Shown piece after piece: positions 16,379 to 24,771 of a stretch of DNA of 34,044 nt. The position numbers were made by a program, and so were the translations under genes. The notes under the pieces were generated by a model. It made no database searches, had not been told where the DNA came from, and saw only the letters and a list, made by a program, of their open reading frames with translations. Source of the stretch: Sphingomonadales bacterium (lineage in GTDB: Bacteria > Pseudomonadota > Alphaproteobacteria > Sphingomonadales > Sphingomonadaceae). The stretch is taken from positions 1 to 34,044 of the forward strand of contig JAIXQY010000040.1 of the NCBI GenBank assembly GCA_027485485.1, written 5' to 3'. Within the stretch, counting starts at the first letter, position 1, and each line of letters begins with the position of its first letter.

Positions 16379-16694
16379 AGCGGTCCGTCGCGGCAGATTC
16401 TTCGAATGAGGCGATGATGTATAACGCAATGGTGGGGTTGTAGGACAGCGCCGCGTTATCACATTGAAAATATGTGTGATTTTATGAAGGCGCGATAGGC
16501 AACGCCGCCGTTTGCCCCGATAGTGAAGGATTCGCCGGCCGTCCCGCCGTGACAAATGGCCGAAAATGCTGGCCGTTTGACCAGATTCGTGTCCGGAAAA
16601 TGGCCTTTGGTGTCCGCTTTGTCCCCGCCGGTGTCCGGCGGCTGGCGGGGCGGTGGCGCAAACTGCGTCGCGATTTCCGGCCCAATTGCGCGCT
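16379..16694. other. Convergent intergenic region with 21-bp periodic motif
   Basis: A 316-bp gap between the 3' ends of cysH and the helicase gene, with no supported ORF. An AT-rich imperfect palindrome ATCACA (16458-16463) / TGTGAT (16475-16480) followed by TTTTAT could be a weak cysH terminator. GTGTCCG occurs at 16589, 16610 and 16631, exactly 21 bp apart, with an extra TGTCC at 16620. I see no tRNA or attachment site. Confidence 0.5.
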
Positions 16695-18686
16695 TCAATC
16701 CGGGTCGAGGCACGGCACCCCGCACGCCTGCAGCCAATCCGCAACGGCGTCATATTCGGCCGGCGGCCGGGTGGCGTCGGCGGCATCGCCCCTGGGCACA
16801 AAGATCACCATGCCCTGCCGCGCCCGGGTGAGCAGCACACGATAGGCGTTCTTCACATAATCGGCCCGGCCGAACCCGGTATCGCTGGCGCCAATCTGCT
16901 GCCATTTGGTGCCCCTGAACTGGCGGGCCTGCCAGCCTTCGGGTGTTCGGCGGTAATTCAGGTCCCAGGCCACCCCGGTCCAATCGAGTTCCAACCCCTG
17001 CACGTCAAATTCGGTGGCGGCATCTTCCAGCGCGTTGGAGGCGCGGACATCATCATTGCCGTTGAGGAACCAGTGGCACACGTCGACCGGCGCCTTCACA
17101 TGCAGGCCTTCGGGCTTGAGGCGCAAGGCGTTGGAACTGGCCACCAACCCGGCGCGCTCACCGGCGCGGCGCTGGCTGCGCAGCCACCGCCGCGCCGCTG
17201 CCAGATCGCGGGTTTGCCAGATGGGAAACTGCAACGGGTCTGGCCGAAGCGCCATGGCAGCCGCCCCATCTTCGGCCAGCAATGCCGCGACAAAGGCCGA
17301 CACCCGATCGGCCCGAAACGAGCGCACGGACACCGCCAGATGCAGGCCATCGTCCACCACCGCACCGCGCTGGGTGAGGTGCCAGCGCATGGCGCCATCC
17401 AATGGCCCGGTTTCGGACAGCAAATGCGGCGGCAAAAACAGCTGCCAATGCCGCAATTCGGCCTGCATGGCGCTCAGCCATTCGGCAATGCCGGCTTCGC
17501 CCCGGTTGATCTCCTGCCCCTCGCCAATCAAGCAGACAACAACACACCAATCCGGCCGCCGATCCATCACCGAGAGCAGAAACGCCGGCTCCGATTGGTC
17601 AAAGCCGGGCTGGCCTTTCTTGCGGCGCATGAAATCGCTGGTCATGGCGCGATCCCAGGCACGTTGGGCTTCGTCAAAGATCACGACATGTTCGGCTGGC
17701 ACCCGATCCGGGGCCAGATACTCATCGCGGAAATGATGGACATTCTGGATGAAGGCATCCGGTTCCCGTGCCTGCAGCATCCGGGATTCCGGCAAATCAG
17801 GCACGGCGCGCTTGCGCTTGCCATCGCGGCGCAAGGCTTCCTGCAACACCTGCACCAGCGGTCCATTGCCTGAGAGAAAGACGGCATGCTCGTCGGGGTG
17901 TTCGGGATGGCGCTGGCAGGCGATGTTGAGCCCGGCCAGCGTCTTGCCGGCACCCGGCACGCCAGTGACGAAGCATATGGCCTTGCCGCCAGTCTGGCGC
18001 ATGCGGGAGACCACAGCGGCAATCGCGCTGGCGGTGCGTATGAGATTCTGCTCGCCGGCCCCTGAACGGGAAATCTCTTTCACGTCGTGCCCGGCATAAA
18101 GCGCTTCGGCCGCTTCGACGATGCTGGGCGTCGGGCGATAGGCCCCATCTGCCCACGCCAGAGCATCGATCGCCGGCCCTTCGCCGTTGGCCAACAGACG
18201 CTGAATGGTTGGCAGAACGTCACCGGGGCTGAGGCAGAGTGGGTTATGCACCTTGTCTTCTGCCCAGAAGCCAAAGCCCAACTGTTGGGGCGGCGCCTCG
18301 CTGGCGATCAGGATTGGCACGATCGCCTTGTCATGACTGGTGACATGGAAATTCTTGAGATCAAGGGCATAGCCATGCACCTGTTCAATGGCGTGGCGCG
18401 GGAAGCTGCGTTCACCGACCTTATACTCGAGCACAAGGATCAGTGGGCCAATCACCAGCACGGCATCAGCCCGACGCCCCATGCGCGGAATGGCAAATTC
18501 CATGAAGATGTGAAGGCCAGTCAGCGTTGTTGCCAGTTCCTGCAGATGCGTGATGGCAAAGCGCCAGGCGGCGATCTGGGGCAATTCTGCCGGAAACTGC
18601 GTGGCATCGGCCAGATCACCCAATATGCGATTGGGCTCCAGCTTGGCAGCAACTTCACCATCCGCAACAAACCAGGCGCGTTTCAT
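16695..18686 (-). CDS. Predicted PD-(D/E)XK nuclease fused to DUF2075 helicase
   Basis: A cytoplasmic protein of 663 residues from ATG 18686; a TTG start at 18722 would lie in the preceding terminator's T-run. N-terminal 1-130: FMEF (Glu63), RRADAVLVIG (Asp74), LEYKVGE (Glu87-x-Lys89) and EQVHGYALDL (Gln102-x3-Tyr106), the order expected of a RecB-like PD-(D/E)XK nuclease. The rest matches DUF2075, a schlafen-like superfamily 1 helicase/ATPase: Walker A GVPGAGKT (242-249), Walker B VVIFDEAQRAW (DEAQ at 338-341), CLIGEGQEINRGEAG, a motif V-like EFDVQGLELDW and motif VI YRVLLTRARQG. No signal peptide. Neighbours are unrelated, so it is a lone gene. Nuclease-helicase fusions of this kind are often linked to defence or DNA repair; the function here is inference. 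Confidence 0.82.
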   Translation of the reverse strand: MKRAWFVADGEVAAKLEPNRILGDLADATQFPAELPQIAAWRFAITHLQELATTLTGLHIFMEFAIPRMGRRADAVLVIGPLILVLEYKVGERSFPRHAIEQVHGYALDLKNFHVTSHDKAIVPILIASEAPPQQLGFGFWAEDKVHNPLCLSPGDVLPTIQRLLANGEGPAIDALAWADGAYRPTPSIVEAAEALYAGHDVKEISRSGAGEQNLIRTASAIAAVVSRMRQTGGKAICFVTGVPGAGKTLAGLNIACQRHPEHPDEHAVFLSGNGPLVQVLQEALRRDGKRKRAVPDLPESRMLQAREPDAFIQNVHHFRDEYLAPDRVPAEHVVIFDEAQRAWDRAMTSDFMRRKKGQPGFDQSEPAFLLSVMDRRPDWCVVVCLIGEGQEINRGEAGIAEWLSAMQAELRHWQLFLPPHLLSETGPLDGAMRWHLTQRGAVVDDGLHLAVSVRSFRADRVSAFVAALLAEDGAAAMALRPDPLQFPIWQTRDLAAARRWLRSQRRAGERAGLVASSNALRLKPEGLHVKAPVDVCHWFLNGNDDVRASNALEDAATEFDVQGLELDWTGVAWDLNYRRTPEGWQARQFRGTKWQQIGASDTGFGRADYVKNAYRVLLTRARQGMVIFVPRGDAADATRPPAEYDAVADWLQACGVPCLDPD

Positions 18687-18727
18687 GCTGGCCAGGCTGC
18701 CAGGTGAAATTGTTCCCCGCAACGAAA

Positions 18728-18753
18728 AAGGGCGGCCCGTGAAGGCCGCCCTT
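18728..18753 (-). terminator. Intrinsic terminator of the TonB-dependent receptor gene
   Basis: AAGGGCGGCC (18728-18737), 6-nt loop, GGCCGCCCTT (18744-18753). On the minus strand the stem is followed by TTTTTCGTT. It lies about 25 bp past the receptor's stop codon and only about 40 bp before the helicase ATG, leaving very little room for an independent helicase promoter. Confidence 0.88.
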
Positions 18754-18775
18754 GTCCGTATTGGTGGCAGACGCC

Positions 18776-21700
18776 TCAGAACTTGGCGCGGATGCCCATG
18801 AAGTAGAAGCGGCCCATGCCGGAGACGGGGTAGGCCGACGACGAGATATAGGGCTCGGCGTTGGTCAGGTTGTTGATGCCGCCATAGAGGCTGAACCGGT
18901 CTTCCAGGATGTCGATGTTGAAGTTGACGTTGTGGATCCAGTAATCCGGAGCGAAGCCGGCCGGGCCGAATTCGGTGGCGATGCGTTCGATCTGGATGGC
19001 AGAGGCCGCCGCGGTGGACTGCACATATTGGACATTATAGCCAAAGGTGAAGGCATCGCGGTTCCAGGTGACCGAGCCGACGCCCGACCATTCCGGCACC
19101 GACAGTTCGCGCAGCGCCGGGTTGACCAGGTTGGGATCGCGCGGATCGAAGAAGCGGTTGACCTTCTCCGTCCAGTTGCCGTTCACGCCCACGGTGAAGT
19201 TGTTCTTGTCCCACAGGGTGAAGCGATAGTTGACCGAGAAATCGACACCGGCGGTTTCGATGCGGCCAAAGTTCAACTGGGTCTGGTTCAGCGTGCGGAA
19301 GCCGAACAGATTGGGCTGGTTGGCCGAGGTGTTGCCCGGCGCCGTCGGCCCGATGCGCTGGAACAGCGAGCAGAACTGGTTGGGGAAGGTGGTGTTGTCA
19401 TAGCAGGTGTTGACGATATCCTGCGCCGTGACCGCCGAGATCGCGTCGGTGATCTTGATCGAATAATAATCCGCCGACAGCGTCAGGCCCGGCAGGAAGC
19501 TGGGCTGGATCACCGTGCCCACGGTGAAGGTGGTGGCCTTTTCCTCGGTCAGGTTCGGGTTGCCACCGCTGGTGCCGGTGAAGCGGCCGGTGAGCGGATC
19601 ATTATAGTTGGCCAGGAAGGTGGCCGGGTTGGCGATGCCCAGCGCCGTGACGGCGGCAAGGCAGTTGGCTTTGCGGTTGGCCGTGGCGGTCTGGTTGATC
19701 AGATCGCACGGATCGGCCGGGCGGAAGGTGGCACCCTGCGCCGGATCGAACAGTTCGGCCACGTTCGGCGCGCGGATGGCGCGGGCATAGGTGCCGCGGA
19801 ACTTGATGTCCTTGATCGGAGCCCAGGTGCCGCTGACATTCCAGGTGAAGGCGCCGCCGATGGTGGAATAATCGGCATAACGGCCGGCCGCGCCCACGGT
19901 GAGTTCGTGGAAGAACGGCGTGTCCTTCAGGATCGGCACCTTCACTTCGCCGAACACTTCCTTCACGTCAAACGAGCCGCCGGCGTTGCGGGTGCGGTTG
20001 GACGGATCGAAGATCAGCTGCTGGTTGCCCGAAACATCGCCGATGAACTGGCCAACCAGATTGGCCGGGCCGGTTTGCGGGATGATGCCCAGTTCCAGGT
20101 TGCTGAAAGTGGAGGTGGATTTTTCCTTGCGATATTCGGCGCCGGCCGAGAAGCCGATGGCGCCGCCCGGCAGATTGAGGAAGCCGCCGGTATCGCCGGT
20201 GATCAGCGCGGTGAGCACGGTCTGTTCAAGCCGGAAGCGATCGGTGGTCGGCGTGGTGATCCAGTTCACCGCCGCCTGGCTGATCGAATTGGCGCCGCCC
20301 AGGATGTTGGCTGGCACGCAGGTGCCATCGCCGGGGCGGAAGGTGAAGAAGCCCGGTTCGATGAACGGGAAGGTTTCCGAGCCCGGGTGCGGGGTGGTGT
20401 TGCCGGTGCTGACGCGGCAGACCGGCTGGCCATTGGGGCCGCGCACCACATCGATGGCGGCGAACAGGCGATCATATTGCACCGAATTGGCCTGCGTCAC
20501 CACATTGTCGGTGCGGCCATAGTTGCCGACGACTTCATAGCTGAGGTGCGGGGTGATTTCACCCTTCACGCCGGCGACGATGCGATAGGTTTCGCGCAGG
20601 GCGTTGGATTCATTGTCACCCAGATCGGTGAAATCGCGCGACACGCGCAGACCGCCGCCGGCGTTGGATTCGGCCTGCAGCGCGGCGGGCGTGAACGGGT
20701 TGTCCGGGAAGATCAGCAGCGAATCATAGAAGGTGTTGTAGGGGTTGCGGCTGAGCGAGGTGTTGCGGGTGTATTTGGCATCCACCCACACTTCGGCGGC
20801 CGGCGAGAATTCATAACGGGCGCGCAGATTGGCATAGACGCGCTGCGATTCCGGCAGCAGCGAGGCGCCGTTGACGCGTTCCGGCGCACCATCGCCGCCG
20901 AACTGGTTCTGGCTGGTGGAAATCACGCCATCCTTGAAGATCTTCACGCCATTGCCGGGGGTGGAGACATAGCAGCCGCCGCCGCCAAAGCCGGTCCAGC
21001 CCACAAAGCTTTCGTTGCAATCCTGCACGCCGTTGCTGTTGAGATCGGTGGTGAAGCGGGCGAAATCGCCGCGGAAGATCAGGCCGGCGTTGGACGAGAT
21101 GCCGAAGGCCGGCTGGCGGCCGATGACGAACAGCGGCGCATTGGCGGCGCGATCGATCAGCGACTGTTCCGCCGCCGTGGGCGTGCGGCCGGGGAAGAGG
21201 GTGGCGAACTGCGCCGCCGTCGGGATGGACGGGCCGAAGCTGATGCGGCTGGTGCGCGGGCCGGGGCCACCGACGCGATAATAGCCGGCGAAGTTCGGCA
21301 TGGTGCCGGCGTTGATGTCACCCTGCTGGAAGCGGCGGAACGGGTTGGCATAGGTGGTGCTGTTGTTGCCGCGGCCGTTGTTGGCGGTGATCGGGCGATC
21401 GCCCTGCAGCACTTCGCTGTCCTTGGTGTAACCGGCGGCGAAGGTGATGTTGCCCTTGCCATCGGCGAAATTCTTGCCCCAGGCGCCTTCGATGCGGAAG
21501 GTCTGGCCATCGCCGAAATCGGAGATGCCGAACTGGGCATCGAGGTTGAGGCCTTCGAAATTCCTCTTCAGCACATAGTTGACGACGCCGGTGACGGCAT
21601 CGGCACCATAGACGGCCGAAGCGCCGCCGGTGAGCACGTCCACGCGCTCGATCAGGGCGTTGGGGATGGTGGACACGTCAACCGTCTGGCTGCCGGCCAC

Positions 21701-22081
21701 GCCGGACACGTGGCGCTGACCATCGATCAGAACCAGAGTGCGGTTGGCACCCAGCTGGCGCAGGCTCAGCGTGGCCTGGCCAACGCCGCCGGCGCCGCGC
21801 TCAAGCGAATCGGCAACGGTGCCGGAGGCGAGCAGGGCCGGGATCTGGCGCAGGGTGGCGGTGGGATCGCTGTTGCCAAGGGCGCGCAGCTGGGCGGCAT
21901 CAACCGTGGTGATCGGCAGCGGCGCGGTTTCGTTCGGGCTGCCGCGCAGGCGCGAGCCGGTGACGACCAGTTCTTCAGCAGCCGCTTCGGCCGCAGCGGC
22001 CTTTTCCTGGGCCTGGGCCATGGTGGCCAGCGAACCGGCCAGAACCGAGCTGGCAAGCAGCAGCGAGTATTTGTTGAACAC
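18776..22081 (-). CDS. TonB-dependent outer-membrane receptor
   Basis: Outer-membrane active transporter driven by TonB-ExbBD; the substrate is unknown. I prefer the GTG start at 22081 (1101 residues) because it gives a clean signal peptide, FNKYSLLLASSVLAGSLATMAQAQ, with GGGGG 8-12 bp upstream. The frame could be opened at 22147, but that prefixes a Cys/Pro-rich stretch. After the signal comes ELVVTGSRLRG, then the plug (about 45-165) with LRQIPALLAS, RTLVLIDGQRHVSG and STIPNALIERVDVLTGGASAVYGADAVTGVVNYVL. The rest is a beta-barrel rich in aromatic and Asn residues ending in the terminal Phe of RFYFMGIRAKF. It belongs to the long Sphingomonas/Xanthomonas type. An imperfect palindrome AGGTG-N7-CACCT (22098-22114) just upstream may be an operator. 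Confidence 0.94.
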   Translation of the reverse strand: MFNKYSLLLASSVLAGSLATMAQAQEKAAAAEAAAEELVVTGSRLRGSPNETAPLPITTVDAAQLRALGNSDPTATLRQIPALLASGTVADSLERGAGGVGQATLSLRQLGANRTLVLIDGQRHVSGVAGSQTVDVSTIPNALIERVDVLTGGASAVYGADAVTGVVNYVLKRNFEGLNLDAQFGISDFGDGQTFRIEGAWGKNFADGKGNITFAAGYTKDSEVLQGDRPITANNGRGNNSTTYANPFRRFQQGDINAGTMPNFAGYYRVGGPGPRTSRISFGPSIPTAAQFATLFPGRTPTAAEQSLIDRAANAPLFVIGRQPAFGISSNAGLIFRGDFARFTTDLNSNGVQDCNESFVGWTGFGGGGCYVSTPGNGVKIFKDGVISTSQNQFGGDGAPERVNGASLLPESQRVYANLRARYEFSPAAEVWVDAKYTRNTSLSRNPYNTFYDSLLIFPDNPFTPAALQAESNAGGGLRVSRDFTDLGDNESNALRETYRIVAGVKGEITPHLSYEVVGNYGRTDNVVTQANSVQYDRLFAAIDVVRGPNGQPVCRVSTGNTTPHPGSETFPFIEPGFFTFRPGDGTCVPANILGGANSISQAAVNWITTPTTDRFRLEQTVLTALITGDTGGFLNLPGGAIGFSAGAEYRKEKSTSTFSNLELGIIPQTGPANLVGQFIGDVSGNQQLIFDPSNRTRNAGGSFDVKEVFGEVKVPILKDTPFFHELTVGAAGRYADYSTIGGAFTWNVSGTWAPIKDIKFRGTYARAIRAPNVAELFDPAQGATFRPADPCDLINQTATANRKANCLAAVTALGIANPATFLANYNDPLTGRFTGTSGGNPNLTEEKATTFTVGTVIQPSFLPGLTLSADYYSIKITDAISAVTAQDIVNTCYDNTTFPNQFCSLFQRIGPTAPGNTSANQPNLFGFRTLNQTQLNFGRIETAGVDFSVNYRFTLWDKNNFTVGVNGNWTEKVNRFFDPRDPNLVNPALRELSVPEWSGVGSVTWNRDAFTFGYNVQYVQSTAAASAIQIERIATEFGPAGFAPDYWIHNVNFNIDILEDRFSLYGGINNLTNAEPYISSSAYPVSGMGRFYFMGIRAKF

Positions 22082-22186
22082 GTGAAAATGCCCCCATAGG
22101 TGAACGTAACACCTGCTTGTTGCCGGGGGCGGGAGGCAACACAACACGGAAATTGCCGGGGGAACGTGATCCGGGCAACATTAGCT

Positions 22187-22216
22187 CCGTCATGTGGCGT
22201 GGATGCCACATGACGG
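22187..22216. other. Perfect 12-bp inverted repeat between pckA and the receptor gene
   Basis: CCGTCATGTGGC (22187-22198), loop GTGGAT, GCCACATGACGG (22205-22216). It starts 18 bp past the pckA stop on the minus strand. No T-run follows on either strand, so a classical intrinsic terminator is doubtful. It could stop or stabilise the pckA transcript, or act as a binding site upstream of the receptor gene. Confidence 0.65.
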
Positions 22217-22233
22217 AATGATGAAAGCCAATG

Positions 22234-23841
22234 TCAGGCCGCTTTGGGAGCCGATTCGCGCACGCCCTGATCGACATGGGCTTCGAACTGGACGAAATTG
22301 GCGATGAACATGCCGACCAGCTTCTTGGCCTGCGCGTCATAGGCCGCCTTGTCGGCCCAGGTGTCACGCGGGTTCAGGATGGTGGCATCGACGCCGGGCA
22401 CCGAGACCGGCACGGCGAAACCGAAATTCTCATCCATGCGGAAATCGGCAGTGTTCAGGCTGCCATCGAGCGCGGCGTTGAGCAGCGCGCGGGTGGCCTT
22501 GATCGGCATGCGGGTGCCCGTACCGCCGGTGCCGGCGCCGCCGCCGGTCCAGCCGGTGTTGACCAGCCACACATCGACGCCGCCCTTGGCGATGCGCTCC
22601 TTGAGCAGATTGCCATAGACCGACGGGTGGCGCGGCATGAACGGCGCGCCAAAGCAGGTTGAGAAGGTGGCATCGGGTTCGGTGACGCCGATTTCGGTGC
22701 CGGCGACGCGGGCGGTATAGCCCGACAGGAAGTGATACATGGCCTGATCCGGCGTCAGCTTGGCGATCGGCGGCAGGATGCCGAAGGCGTCGGCCGTGAG
22801 CATGATGATGTTGCGCGGCACCGGGCCCATATTCTCGGCCGAGGCGTTGGGGATGAACTCGATCGGATAGGAACCGCGGCTGTTTTCGGCCAGGCTGTTG
22901 TCGTCCAGATCAATCTTGCGGGTGACGGGATCGATCACGACATTTTCCAGCACCGTGCCAAAGCGGCGGGTGGTGGCATAGATTTCCGGTTCGGCTTCGG
23001 CCGAAAGCCGGATGACCTTGGCATAGCAGCCGCCTTCGAAGTTGAAGACCGCCGTGTCGGACCAGCCATGTTCATCATCGCCGATCAGCGTGCGGCTGGC
23101 ATCGGCGGACAACGTGGTCTTGCCGGTGCCGGACAGGCCGAAGAAGATTGCGGTATCGCCATTCGGGCCAATGTTGGCCGAACAGTGCATCGGCATCACG
23201 CCCGATTGCGGCAGCAGATAATTCAGGATGGAGAAGACGGACTTCTTCATTTCGCCGGCATAGGCGGTGCCGCCGATCAGCACGGTCTTGGCTTCGAAAT
23301 CCACCGCCACCACGGTTTCGCTGCGGCAGCCGTGGCGGGCCGGATCGGCCTTGAAGCTGGGCAAATCGATGATGGTGTATTCCGGCAGGAAATCGGCCAG
23401 ATCGGCGAGGTCCGGGCGCACCAGCAAGGTGCGGATGAACAGGCTGTGCCAGGCAAATTCGGTGATGACGCGCACCTTCACCCGGTGTTCTGGCTGCGAA
23501 CCGCCAAACAGATCCTGCACGAACAGGTCGGTCTTGGTGGCGAGCGCGGCCTGGAAATCGGCCTTGATCGCGGCGAACTGCGCCGGCGTGATGCTCTTGT
23601 TCTTGTCCCACCAGATGGCGTTTTCGGTGGCGGCGTCGCGCACGATGAACTTGTCATTCGCGCTGCGGCCGGTGTGCTTGCCGGTCTTCACCACCAGGGC
23701 GCCATGTTCGGAGAGCAGGCCTTCGCCGCGCTGCACCGCCAGTTCCACCAGCGCGCCGGTCAGCAGGTTCCAGTGCAGGGTGGCGGGCGTTTCATAGCCT
23801 TGGGCAGCAAGGCTGTGGCTGGAAATCACGGTCGACGGCAC
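22234..23841 (-). CDS. pckA: Phosphoenolpyruvate carboxykinase (ATP)
   Basis: Converts oxaloacetate plus ATP to PEP, CO2 and ADP, the committed step of gluconeogenesis from organic acids. I choose GTG 23841 (535 residues, the usual family length) because a consensus AAGGAG lies exactly 7 bp upstream (23854-23849). The longer frame's MTRR start would sit on that same site. Conserved blocks: [10 protein letters not shown], the kinase loop [14 protein letters not shown] (P-loop), DDEHGW, and [13 protein letters not shown] with the RxxYP arginine. The gene is divergent from chvI. In many alphaproteobacteria pckA lies beside chvI-chvG and the HPr kinase genes, consistent with control of gluconeogenesis by that module. 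Confidence 0.97.
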   Translation of the reverse strand: MPSTVISSHSLAAQGYETPATLHWNLLTGALVELAVQRGEGLLSEHGALVVKTGKHTGRSANDKFIVRDAATENAIWWDKNKSITPAQFAAIKADFQAALATKTDLFVQDLFGGSQPEHRVKVRVITEFAWHSLFIRTLLVRPDLADLADFLPEYTIIDLPSFKADPARHGCRSETVVAVDFEAKTVLIGGTAYAGEMKKSVFSILNYLLPQSGVMPMHCSANIGPNGDTAIFFGLSGTGKTTLSADASRTLIGDDEHGWSDTAVFNFEGGCYAKVIRLSAEAEPEIYATTRRFGTVLENVVIDPVTRKIDLDDNSLAENSRGSYPIEFIPNASAENMGPVPRNIIMLTADAFGILPPIAKLTPDQAMYHFLSGYTARVAGTEIGVTEPDATFSTCFGAPFMPRHPSVYGNLLKERIAKGGVDVWLVNTGWTGGGAGTGGTGTRMPIKATRALLNAALDGSLNTADFRMDENFGFAVPVSVPGVDATILNPRDTWADKAAYDAQAKKLVGMFIANFVQFEAHVDQGVRESAPKAA

Positions 23842-23848
23842 GACATTT

Positions 23849-23854
23849 CTCCTT
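23849..23854 (-). promoter_or_regulatory. Ribosome-binding site deciding the pckA GTG start
   Basis: Minus-strand AAGGAG, a full match to the anti-Shine-Dalgarno core, with a 7-nt spacer to GTG 23841. An ATG at 23859, in the same frame, begins upstream of this site and would have no ribosome-binding site of its own. Confidence 0.8.
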
Positions 23855-23918
23855 GTCATGGGGCCCCCACAGCCCCGATCCGCATGCGCGGCAGCTTGAA
23901 CGGCCACCGGATGGCGGC

Positions 23919-23947
23919 GGCATATCGCACGCATACGTATTCGTCAA
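23919..23947 (-). promoter_or_regulatory. Candidate pckA promoter with internal palindrome
   Basis: Minus strand TTGACG (23947-23942), a 17-bp spacer, TATGCC (23924-23919). This is a good sigma-70-type layout, predicting a leader of about 70 nt. The spacer contains the 8-bp palindrome ATACGTAT (23933-23940), a plausible operator. The region is shared with the divergent chvI gene, so a regulator bound here could affect both. Confidence 0.5.
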
Positions 23948-24027
23948 AAGCTGCGATGCCATCCTGTCAGGCGTGCCAGCCCGCTCCACCCTTGCAACCG
24001 GGCGGCGGGCGCTTCACATTGGTGGGG

Positions 24028-24771
24028 ATGGACAACAATGTGCCGCCAGCCCCAACCATTGCCCTGGTTGATGATGATCGCAACATCCTCACCTCGGTGT
24101 CGATTGCGCTGCAGGCCGAAGGCTATGCCGTCCGCCTCTATTCCGATGGCGACAGCGCGTTGAAGGCGCTGCTGGAAAACGCCCCCGATTTGGTGGTGCT
24201 GGATATCAAGATGCCGCGCATGGACGGGATGGAGGTGCTGCGCCGCCTGCGCGAGAAAAGCCAGGTGCCGGTGATTTTCCTGACCAGCAAGGACACCGAG
24301 ATTGACGAGGCGCTGGGCCTGGCCATGGGCGCCGATGATTATATCGGCAAGCCGTTCAGCCAGCGCCTGTTGATCGAGCGCATCCGCGCCGTGCTGCGCC
24401 GCACCGCCAACCGCCGCGCGGCCGAGGCCGAACCCGAAGCCGCAGCGGCGGTGGAGCCCATCGTGCGCGGCCGCCTGACCATGGACCCGGCCCGCCACCG
24501 CGTGTGGTGGGATGGCGGCGATGGCCGGCGCGGCGACGTCGCGCTGACGGTCACCGAATTCATGATCCTGGAAACGCTGGCGGCCCGGCCGGGCTTCGTG
24601 AAATCACGCGACCAGTTGATGGATGCGGCCTACAGCCATGATGTGTATGTTGATGATCGCACCATCGACAGCCACATCAAGCGCCTGCGCAAGAAATTCC
24701 GGGTTGTCGACCACAAGTTCAAGGCGATCGAAACGCTGTATGGAGTCGGCTACCGCTTCAATGAAGACTAG
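24028..24771 (+). CDS. chvI: Response regulator, OmpR/PhoB family (ChvI)
   Basis: DNA-binding output of the ChvG-ChvI two-component system, which in alphaproteobacteria responds to acid or envelope stress and links to carbon metabolism. The ATG at 24028 follows GGTGGGG and gives 247 residues. The receiver domain (about 10-125) has the acidic IALVDDDRN cluster, the phospho-acceptor Asp59 in [12 protein letters not shown], a switch Thr in IFLTSKD and the conserved Lys in YIGKPF. After an Ala/Glu-rich linker comes a winged-helix domain (about 150-247) with the recognition segment [16 protein letters not shown] and the C-terminal YGVGYRF. It overlaps chvG by 11 bp. The name rests on the chvG/hprK/pckA neighbourhood plus the domain type. 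Confidence 0.93.
   Translation: MDNNVPPAPTIALVDDDRNILTSVSIALQAEGYAVRLYSDGDSALKALLENAPDLVVLDIKMPRMDGMEVLRRLREKSQVPVIFLTSKDTEIDEALGLAMGADDYIGKPFSQRLLIERIRAVLRRTANRRAAEAEPEAAAAVEPIVRGRLTMDPARHRVWWDGGDGRRGDVALTVTEFMILETLAARPGFVKSRDQLMDAAYSHDVYVDDRTIDSHIKRLRKKFRVVDHKFKAIETLYGVGYRFNED

Noticed and set aside
16458-16480. CRP/FNR-type operator
   Set aside because: The half-sites ATCACA...TGTGAT are in the wrong order for a TGTGA-N6-TCACA site and the spacing is 11 bp; a weak terminator stem is as likely.
18752-22099. Plus-strand open frame of 1115 codons opposite the TonB-dependent receptor
   Set aside because: Antisense shadow of a gene with signal peptide, plug and barrel motifs; the translation has only repetitive Gly/Ala/Arg-rich sequence.
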